Origin: Candidatus Anaerobiospirillum stercoravium
GTDB taxonomy: Bacteria > Pseudomonadota > Gammaproteobacteria > Enterobacterales > Succinivibrionaceae
NCBI GenBank assembly: GCA_019113025.1
Contig: DXIF01000179.1
Span: forward strand, 1-38,331
Length of the DNA: 38,331 bases
Direction of reading: 5' to 3'
Shown: one piece after another, positions 31,990-38,331 of the stretch
Position numbering within the stretch: position 1 is the stretch's first letter
How the letters are laid out: every line of letters begins with the position of its first letter
The notes under the pieces: generated by a model
What the model was told of the DNA's origin: nothing
Database searches by the model: none
The model's input: the letters and a program-made list of their open reading frames with translations, nothing else
Translations under genes and position numbers: made by a program

Positions 31990-33382
31990 TAGGCTGCTTG
32001 GTGGGGCGCTGATAGGTCTCGATGGTGCGCCATGGGGCCCGGGTGACTACCAAGCAATTGGCCTTGACCGTACGGGTGACGGTCGTGCCCGCGCCAATGG
32101 TGGCGCCGTCTTCGACCGTGACAGGGGCCACCAGCTGGGTGTCGGAGCCCACAAAGACGTTATTGCCAATGGTGGTGCGATGCTTGTTGGCACCGTCGTA
32201 ATTGCAGGTGATGGTGCCCGCTCCGATATTGGTGCCCGCGCCAATCTCGCTGTCGCCTAAGTAGGTGAGGTGTCCTGCTTTGGTGCCAAGGCCAATGTGG
32301 CTGTTCTTGACCTCAACGAAGTTGCCGATGTGCACCTCGTCCTCTAAGACATTGCCCGGACGCAAGCGCGCAAATGGACCCACCGTGGTGTGAACCTTAA
32401 GCTGCGAGCGCTCCATGATGGTGTACGGCGAGATGATGGAGTTATCGCCGATGGTGACGTCTTGGAGCACGCAGCCGGCGCCAATCACTACGTTGTTGCC
32501 GAGGCTGACCTTGCCTGAGATGATGACGTTGATGTCGATGAAGCAGTCGTGCCCAAAGGTCAGCTCGCCGCGCAGATCAAAGCGCTTGGGGTCAGCTAAG
32601 GTCAGGCCGTCCAGCAGGAATTGCTGCGCCTTGTGCTCTTGGTATAAACGCTCGACTTGCGCTAGCTGCAGCTTGTTGTTGACGCCGGATAAGAGGGCGA
32701 TGTTTTCAGGCGCGCAGGCTACGCCTGCGACCTTGCGCCCAGCCTGCACCAAGAGGCCTGCTAGGTCGGTTAGGTAGTACTCGCCTTGGGCGTTGTGATT
32801 GCCGATTTGCGGCAGAGAGTCCCTAAGGATTTGGCCGGTGGTGGCAATCATGCCGGTATTGATTTCACGAATTGCCTTTTGCTCGGCGCTCGCATCCTTT
32901 TCCTCAACAATGCCCAATACCGCGCCCTGCGCATCACGGACGATGCGGCCATAGCCAGTAGGGTTATCAAGCTGCGCGGTCAATAAGGACAGGTCAGCCC
33001 CCTCGTTGAGCACCTGTAACAAGTGCTCTAATTCGCTCTTGGGGGTAAGTGGGGTGTCACCATAGAGCACTAATACTTGGCTCTTAGGATCGACCTGGGG
33101 CAGCGCTTGAGCTACCGCGTGGGCGGTGCCCAGCTGCTGGCTCTGAGAGCAAATCTTAATGCGCTTGAGCAGCTCCTGGCTTAAGCCGGACTGCATGGCC
33201 GCTGCAACTTGATCGCCGCCATGGCCGAGCACGACGTGAATGGCCTGTGGCTCTAACTGAGCGGCCGTGGTGAGCACGTGGAACAGCATCGGCTGCGCTG
33301 CCACTTGATGGAGCACCTTAGGCAAGCTCGAATGCATTCTCTTGCCCATACCTGCTGCCAATACGATCACTTCAAGCGCCAT
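31982..33382 (-). CDS. glmU: Bifunctional UDP-N-acetylglucosamine pyrophosphorylase / glucosamine-1-phosphate acetyltransferase
   Basis: GlmU acetylates glucosamine-1-phosphate and then uridylylates it to UDP-GlcNAc, the precursor of peptidoglycan and lipopolysaccharide. The N-terminal nucleotidyltransferase carries LAAGMGKRMHSSLPKVLH, with YGDTPLT at the metal site. The C-terminal left-handed beta-helix hexapeptide repeats (IGAGTNIGAGTITCNYDG) hold the acetyltransferase site. The length of 466 aa compares with 456 in E. coli. ATG 33382 (MALEVIVLAAG) has GGGAGGGG upstream, so I prefer it to an earlier in-frame start. It follows lgt by 125 bp on the same strand; E. coli pairs glmU with glmS instead. 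Confidence 0.96.
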   Translation of the reverse strand: MALEVIVLAAGMGKRMHSSLPKVLHQVAAQPMLFHVLTTAAQLEPQAIHVVLGHGGDQVAAAMQSGLSQELLKRIKICSQSQQLGTAHAVAQALPQVDPKSQVLVLYGDTPLTPKSELEHLLQVLNEGADLSLLTAQLDNPTGYGRIVRDAQGAVLGIVEEKDASAEQKAIREINTGMIATTGQILRDSLPQIGNHNAQGEYYLTDLAGLLVQAGRKVAGVACAPENIALLSGVNNKLQLAQVERLYQEHKAQQFLLDGLTLADPKRFDLRGELTFGHDCFIDINVIISGKVSLGNNVVIGAGCVLQDVTIGDNSIISPYTIMERSQLKVHTTVGPFARLRPGNVLEDEVHIGNFVEVKNSHIGLGTKAGHLTYLGDSEIGAGTNIGAGTITCNYDGANKHRTTIGNNVFVGSDTQLVAPVTVEDGATIGAGTTVTRTVKANCLVVTRAPWRTIETYQRPTKQPKN

Positions 33383-33507
33383 ATCCCCTCCCAATCTTTG
33401 GTTATGCCGCGCCCGGCCCTTGCGCGCGCGCCGCCGCGCCCCGGGCGCGGCGGCGCGGCCTGCCGACCATGGCGTGGCCTGTCGGGCCTGTCGGCCCGGC
33501 CGCTTAG

Positions 33508-34344
33508 TTATTGCTTGCGCGCCGCGTCAGAGCCTTGTGGCCCCGTGCGTCCGCCCTGAGCTCGTTTGCTGCGATCATACCAAGTGACCGCGAGCATGAG
33601 TAACAAGGAGCCGATGATAAATGGAATTGAGAGCAGCTGGCCGACATTTAAGGCGATGCCGGTTGAGTAGTCGGCTTGCTCTTCCTTGAATGGTTCGATC
33701 AAAAAGCGTGCGGTGTAGATTAAAAAGAGCAAGAGCGCAAGTAAAAAGCCCTCGGGACGGCGCTGCCACTTAAGATAGAGCCCCGCTAAGATGAGGAAGG
33801 TTATAAAGTAGGCGGCGGCCTCAAATAACATCGCCGGATAGCGCGCAAAGTCCTCGCCTAAACGGGCAAACACGATGCCCAGCGGGCTGTCCGTGGGCTT
33901 ACCCAAGATTTCGGAGTTCATGAAGTTGCCAATGCGAATAAAGGTGCAGACTAAGGCAATAGGCACCGCGAGCATATCGGCAATATCAAAGAAGCGATAG
34001 CGCCGCGAGAACTTGATAAAGAGGTAGAAGGCGAGCACTACGCCGACGGTGCCGCCGTGGCTGGCTAGTCCGCCTTGCCAAATCTTGAGGATTTCCACCG
34101 GGTGAGCAAGATAGTAATCAGGCTCGTAGATGAGGCAGTGTCCCAGGCGCGCGCCGATAATGGTTCCGGCAAAGATATAGAGCAAGAGTTTGTCGAGATC
34201 CTCGGTGCGATAGTGCGCGCGTTTGAACAGCGCCACCATGATGCAGTAGCCTAACACAAAGCCTCCGGCAAAGAGGATGCCGTACCAGCGCAGCACCACC
34301 GGGCCAATGCTCAAGGCGATGGGATCGCCTGCCCACACCAACAT
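33508..34344 (-). CDS. lgt: Phosphatidylglycerol-prolipoprotein diacylglyceryl transferase
   Basis: Lgt moves a diacylglyceryl group from phosphatidylglycerol to the lipobox cysteine of prolipoproteins in the inner membrane. It shows about seven membrane segments, the essential His in GGLASHGGTVG, and the signature IRIGNFMNSEILGKPTD with the catalytic-loop Arg. That signature differs from the common GRIGNFINGELWG form in a few positions, as in distant Lgt proteins. The length of 278 aa is normal. ATG 34344 has GAGG about 8 nt upstream. The final 20 residues are basic and hydrophilic. It is divergent from the giant membrane protein gene. Confidence 0.95.
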   Translation of the reverse strand: MLVWAGDPIALSIGPVVLRWYGILFAGGFVLGYCIMVALFKRAHYRTEDLDKLLLYIFAGTIIGARLGHCLIYEPDYYLAHPVEILKIWQGGLASHGGTVGVVLAFYLFIKFSRRYRFFDIADMLAVPIALVCTFIRIGNFMNSEILGKPTDSPLGIVFARLGEDFARYPAMLFEAAAYFITFLILAGLYLKWQRRPEGFLLALLLFLIYTARFLIEPFKEEQADYSTGIALNVGQLLSIPFIIGSLLLMLAVTWYDRSKRAQGGRTGPQGSDAARKQ

Positions 34345-34464
34345 AGGAATACCTCATAAACCAAAGTAAGTTAGTGGCGGTATTGTGGCGAAGATGTAGG
34401 GCGCTTGCAAGCACGCTTATGGGGGGCCGTTGCCTTGTTCGTCCCATTCTTGCGTGAGCCCCTT

Positions 34465-34473
34465 TGCTATAAT
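34465..34473 (+). promoter_or_regulatory. Extended -10 promoter for the giant membrane protein gene
   Basis: TGCTATAAT at 34465-34473 combines a perfect -10 with a TGn extension, 163 bp before the ATG at 34636. The -35 position (cattct, 17-nt spacer) is poor. Confidence 0.6.
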
Positions 34474-34635
34474 TTAGCTCAATTGCTGAATTTGCTTCGT
34501 TTGCTTAGTGTGCGGAATTGTTGAATTTGCCGCTGTTCTTGCCACGCGCCGCGCGTGTGGCGCCGAGCGCGCTGCATGGCGCTTGGTTGAGCTCTGTGTG
34601 AGGCCGCTTGGTGCGCAAGTGCCACGATTGATCCC

Positions 34636-37600
34636 ATGGTTGAACTTCTCCCCTCCGTTGATGCTTGGTGCTCTTATCTGGGCTGGACGCTCCTAGCGTT
34701 AGGCTTAGTAAGCTGCTTGTTCCCGCGTACCTTCAAGCTGGGTGTGATCGTCATGATCTTGGGTAACATCCCCTTGATCTTAGGCATCGCCGCGCCCCGG
34801 CGCGTGATGGAATGGGTGATTAACCGCGGCGTGGCGCCGAGCCAATTTCCCAGCGTCGAGCAAAGCCATAGCTTAGGCATTGCCTCAGGCGTGGTGATCT
34901 TCATTCTCCTGTTTTTGCTCTATTGGTATCCGCTGCGCGGCCGCAAGGGCTCGCGTTACTACTTCTGGCAGCGGGGCAAACAGCGCTTAAGTGACGATGA
35001 CCCCATTATGAGCGCTGACGGTCAGCTGGCGACGGACCAGGCGGTGAGCAAGAACAGCAAGCGCACTAAGAAGCCGCGCGTGAGCACCATGCACCTCAAG
35101 TCGGGAGACAATCCGCTCTCGCTTAAGGACACCTCAAAAGCCCATGACGAGCTCACCCAGATTGATGCCGAGCGCGAGCCGACTTTAAGCTCCGACCTCT
35201 TTACTAAGCGCGGCCCGCGCCGCGCCGCCGCGCGCGCCCAGGCTCACAAAGGTAAAGGCCCAGGCCGTGCCGTGCCGGGCCCCGCCGCGCCCGCGGCGGG
35301 GGCTACTAGCACCGCGGCAAGTGGCGCTGCAGGCGCTGCGCCACAGGAGCGCTCCGCCCCCACCGGCTCTAACCTAGGTTTGGGCAGTGGTTATCCGCGC
35401 GCGCATACCGCGGTGAGCGGGGCGGAGGTTCCGCCGCCGAGCCTCGGTAGTTTCTTATCGCGCCTTGATGCCATGACCGCCGGTGCCGAGCACCCAGCTT
35501 CAGCCATCCCTGATGCCGTCATCCCAGGAGGCAGCTCCCCCTTAGTCAATGAGCCGCATGTCAGCGCTGGAGTTACGGCACCTGAGCCCCAGCTCTCGGG
35601 CCACAAAGTGGGCGAGCTGTTACAAGATTTAAACTCCAATGCGACAGCGCCCGAGCGCGCCGCCGGGGGAGAGCGCCTCCTAAGTGGGAGCCGCGCTAAT
35701 GGCGGCAGTGGTAATGACGGTGGCAGCGGCAGTGGTGGCAGCTTTAGCTTTGCCGAGATCTTGTCCTCGGCGTCCTCGCGCCAAAGCAAGCTCGAGGCCG
35801 CCCAGCAGGCTGAACAGCAGGCCGCCGCGCATGGCGCTACGGCACCTGGGGACGCTTCGGACTTAAGCACGGCCCTGAGCGCCCATGGCCCGACGGTGCG
35901 GCCGTCGGCGCGCACCAGTGCCCCGGTTGAGGAGGCCTTGCAGGAGCTGGGCGCCTTAAGCGACGACGAAATCGATTTATCGCGCGAGGCCAAGCTCGGT
36001 CAGGCGCCTTCCGGCCCAGATAAGACTAAGCTCTATAGCCCGGGCCGCACTGTGGGCCAAGCTTTAGCTGAATTAGACCAAGCCATCCCCACTGAGGCCG
36101 AGGTCATTTCCTCAGAGCAGCCGCACGCGCTGGAAACGCCGACCGCGCCGGACTCAGATGATCTCATCACCGCCTTATCGGCCGCTGAGGTCGAGGTGGT
36201 CAATGCCTCAGAGCTCTCCGCTACTGCCTCAAAAGAGGCTGCTGCGGCTCAGGCCCAAGATCTGGCCCCTGAGCGCGTGCAGAGTATTAAGAGCTTAGAG
36301 GCGGAGCTGGAGGCTAAGGAAGCGGCGCTCAAGGCCCGTGAGGCCGCGCTTGAGGCCCAGCAAGCGGCCTTAAAGGCCAAGGAGGCGATGCTGGCCTTAG
36401 GCAGCAAGGAGGCTGAGACGGCCGCGGCGGCCCCCGCTCCCGCTCCAACCGCAACTTCAGCTTCAGCTGCGCCGCGCGCCGCAGCGCCGAGCTCCGCGCC
36501 CAGCGCCGCGCCGTCGCAGGAGCATTCAGATGACTTGCCGTCGGCCTCGTACAGCTTTGTGCTCTCAAGCCCGCGCAAGGAGTCAGCGCGTGCGCCGTCC
36601 AAGCTGCCGCATTTTGCGGGCGACAGCACCAGCTATAGCTTTGAGCTAGATTTTAAGTCGGCCCCTTATCACAAGGAGCAGCGCGCTGAAGCGAGCGCGC
36701 CGACCAAGCAAGTCAAGGTTGAGGCAACCTTTAGTGAGCAGCGCCTCAGCGCTGAGCCCAAGGCGCCTGAGGAACCTAAGGCGCCCGCCGCCCCAGAGGT
36801 CAGCGCCGCGGCGCGCGCGGCGCAGGCGCAAGCTGAGCAGCGCGTCCAGCAAACTAAAGAGGCCAAGCGCCAGCGCGATGAGGCCATGTGGCAGCGTGCC
36901 GAGCATGTGGCCCACGAGCTGTTAAACGAGGTGCAGAGCTTAGATGAGTCCGCGCCGCTGCCAGCTCCGATGAGCGCGGAGCAACTGAGCGCGCAACCGG
37001 CGCCCATTAAGGCACCGCGCCGCACTAAGAGCAATTTGCCTTATGCCCTGACCGCCGATTACACCGATGCAGGGCAAGATGAAGCCCGCTCCTTGGCGGC
37101 GCTGCTCAAGGGCGATGCGGACTTAGTGCACACCATGGAGCAGGTCAAGGCCCAGACGGATGCGGCTTTAATTGCCGCGGATGTGGCCTCGCCAGGCGGC
37201 CTCAAGAGCTTGGGCGGCAACGTCCCCCAAAGCGCTCAGCGCTACTCGCTGTTAGAGGACAGCGCCGAGGTCGAGCGCATGTTTGAGACCATTACACGCG
37301 TGCTCCAAGAAAATGCCGAGACCCAAGCGGGAGCCACTCCCGCGACCAGCGCTGAGACTAACCCCGCAGCCAATGCTGGGGCCACCCCCGAGACCAATGC
37401 TGGGGCCACCCTCACGGCTAACGCTGAGGACAATGCTGAGTTAAGTGCCGAGCCGAGCCTCACCACCACGCCGGCGAGCGCGGCCGCGCGCCTGCACGTG
37501 GCTGCTCCTGAGGCCGCGCCTCAGCCGCTACACCCGCAGCCGCCGCATACGACCCAGGATCAGTCTGGTCCGATGGGCGCCTTAGAGCTCAATGAGCCTG

Positions 37601-38331
37601 ATAACGGGGCGCTGCACCTTGAGCCTGCGGCGGCCAGCCAGCCGCCTCAGTCGGCTCCCGCCGCGGCGCGCAAGAGCGCAGTTGCCCGCAGCGCCCGCAA
37701 GATAGCGGCGGCGCGCCCGACGGGGGCGCCCAAGACTGCCCCCGCGGCCGTGCCTGCGGCTGCGCCTCAGCCCGCTCCAGAGCGTAAGCGCGCGGCACCT
37801 GCCACCACTGAGCCTAAGGTGGACGCTACCAGTACCACAGCGGCCACCGCTGAGCGCAAGAGTGCGCGCCGTGCCGCCCCAACCGTAGCTCCAGCTCGCC
37901 CCGCGAGTGCTGCTGAGCGCCACGCCGCCAAGGCCGCTCCTCAGCGTAAGGCCCCGGTTCGGGCCGCTGCCGCAGCGGCTCAGCTGGTTGCTAAAAGTGC
38001 CCCTAAAGTGGCAGCCCCTAAGATGGCCGCGGCGAGCCCGGCGACGGCCCAGGCCCGCCCCGCCACTCAGGAAGAGCGCGCCGTTGCGCCGCAAGCTGCA
38101 GCCCCTAAGGCTAAGCCGTCCGTCCGCAAGGCGGCTCAGGCGGCAGCTGATGGTGCCGAGCTTAAGCTGCATACGCCGGCACTGGAAATTACTCCGGCGG
38201 CTCCAGCCGCTCCGGCGGCGCCCCCAGCAGCGACGCCTGCGCCGGCCGCTCAGGTTCCGGCACCCGCCCAAGCGGCTCCGGCTAAGCCGCGCCATAGCTT
38301 AAAGGCCAAGCGCCGCAGCGCGGCCGCGGAG
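34636..38331 (+). CDS. Very large membrane-anchored Ala/Pro/Lys-rich protein, 3' end outside the window
   Basis: From ATG 34636 the frame is open for 1232 codons to the last base, with no stop; an in-frame TGA at 34588 bounds it upstream. Three hydrophobic segments (about residues 14-29, 35-53 and 80-98) are followed by a strongly basic stretch (RGRKGSRYYFWQRGKQR), so the long tail is probably cytoplasmic. The tail is low complexity: acidic Ser/Ala-rich linkers, a Glu/Ala/Lys coiled coil near residues 549-595 (EAELEAKEAALKAREAAL), then an Ala/Pro/Lys/Arg-rich, histone-H1-like end from about 1010. Short hydrophobic motifs recur in the linkers. I do not recognise the family; a scaffold or nucleoid/envelope tether is only a guess. 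The ribosome site is weak. Confidence 0.8.
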   Translation, partial: MVELLPSVDAWCSYLGWTLLALGLVSCLFPRTFKLGVIVMILGNIPLILGIAAPRRVMEWVINRGVAPSQFPSVEQSHSLGIASGVVIFILLFLLYWYPLRGRKGSRYYFWQRGKQRLSDDDPIMSADGQLATDQAVSKNSKRTKKPRVSTMHLKSGDNPLSLKDTSKAHDELTQIDAEREPTLSSDLFTKRGPRRAAARAQAHKGKGPGRAVPGPAAPAAGATSTAASGAAGAAPQERSAPTGSNLGLGSGYPRAHTAVSGAEVPPPSLGSFLSRLDAMTAGAEHPASAIPDAVIPGGSSPLVNEPHVSAGVTAPEPQLSGHKVGELLQDLNSNATAPERAAGGERLLSGSRANGGSGNDGGSGSGGSFSFAEILSSASSRQSKLEAAQQAEQQAAAHGATAPGDASDLSTALSAHGPTVRPSARTSAPVEEALQELGALSDDEIDLSREAKLGQAPSGPDKTKLYSPGRTVGQALAELDQAIPTEAEVISSEQPHALETPTAPDSDDLITALSAAEVEVVNASELSATASKEAAAAQAQDLAPERVQSIKSLEAELEAKEAALKAREAALEAQQAALKAKEAMLALGSKEAETAAAAPAPAPTATSASAAPRAAAPSSAPSAAPSQEHSDDLPSASYSFVLSSPRKESARAPSKLPHFAGDSTSYSFELDFKSAPYHKEQRAEASAPTKQVKVEATFSEQRLSAEPKAPEEPKAPAAPEVSAAARAAQAQAEQRVQQTKEAKRQRDEAMWQRAEHVAHELLNEVQSLDESAPLPAPMSAEQLSAQPAPIKAPRRTKSNLPYALTADYTDAGQDEARSLAALLKGDADLVHTMEQVKAQTDAALIAADVASPGGLKSLGGNVPQSAQRYSLLEDSAEVERMFETITRVLQENAETQAGATPATSAETNPAANAGATPETNAGATLTANAEDNAELSAEPSLTTTPASAAARLHVAAPEAAPQPLHPQPPHTTQDQSGPMGALELNEPDNGALHLEPAAASQPPQSAPAAARKSAVARSARKIAAARPTGAPKTAPAAVPAAAPQPAPERKRAAPATTEPKVDATSTTAATAERKSARRAAPTVAPARPASAAERHAAKAAPQRKAPVRAAAAAAQLVAKSAPKVAAPKMAAASPATAQARPATQEERAVAPQAAAPKAKPSVRKAAQAAADGAELKLHTPALEITPAAPAAPAAPPAATPAPAAQVPAPAQAAPAKPRHSLKAKRRSAAAE

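Noticed and set aside
35391-35993. 200-residue minus-strand frame
   Set aside because: It is the antisense shadow of the giant plus-strand protein, with no start signal or recognisable motif.
37582-38295. Arg/Gly-rich 237-residue minus-strand frame
   Set aside because: It is the antisense of the low-complexity GC-rich tail of the giant plus-strand protein, with no ribosome site and a composition fully explained by the opposite strand.

Overview
The window looks like a contig from a GC-rich, probably anaerobic gammaproteobacterium. The gene order def-fmt-rsmB-trkA and the run zinc-ribbon gene (yrdD-like), tsaC, aroE match the enterobacterial/Aeromonadales arrangement, and menA points to menaquinone respiration. 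Leucine TTA codons are strikingly common for such GC-rich DNA. I infer the family Succinivibrionaceae (Anaerobiospirillum-like) or a relative; this is an inference from gene content, not a measured placement. Both ends look like assembly edges: base 1 is the terminus of an insertion sequence, and the last base lies inside an unfinished, highly repetitive reading frame.

Layout. 1-2804: a complete IS4-family element. 3017-6627 (minus): pssA (phosphatidylserine synthase) and a three-domain Xaa-Pro aminopeptidase. 6628-7490: a long non-coding gap with short repeats. 7491-9545 (plus): oligopeptidase A, ending at a bidirectional terminator shared with menA (minus). 10898-12940 (plus): RNase II, ending at a second bidirectional terminator shared with trkH. 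19394-13102 (minus): def-fmt-rsmB-trkA-trkH, joining initiator-tRNA formylation/deformylation, 16S rRNA methylation and potassium uptake. 19677-26718 (plus): a phosphoethanolamine-transferase-like membrane enzyme, a zinc-ribbon protein, purE, tsaC, aroE and rsmJ. 28103-26991 (minus): a ModA-like periplasmic binding protein; 28660-28166 (minus): a small unknown protein. 31050-28876 (minus): a GPH/MelB-type sugar transporter fused to a PTS EIIA domain. 31051-31981: a second long gap. 34344-31982 (minus): lgt and glmU. 34636-38331 (plus): a giant membrane-anchored, disordered protein that is still open at the window edge.

Most of the window is housekeeping: envelope synthesis (pssA, glmU, lgt, EptA-like), translation and RNA (def, fmt, rsmB, rsmJ, tsaC, rnb), peptide turnover (prlC, pepP), quinone, shikimate and purine steps, and K+ uptake. 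The unusual parts are (i) the MFS-EIIA fusion, (ii) the >=1232-residue membrane protein with an Ala/Pro/Lys-rich tail and recurring short motifs, (iii) low-complexity extensions on ordinary enzymes (RsmB, the zinc-ribbon protein, the ModA-like protein, the transposase), (iv) a TrkA whose two nucleotide-binding glycine motifs are both eroded, and (v) many short tandem duplications in gene borders, including a hexanucleotide tract abutting the start of the small unknown gene. I saw no tRNA, rRNA, CRISPR array, prophage or defence island.
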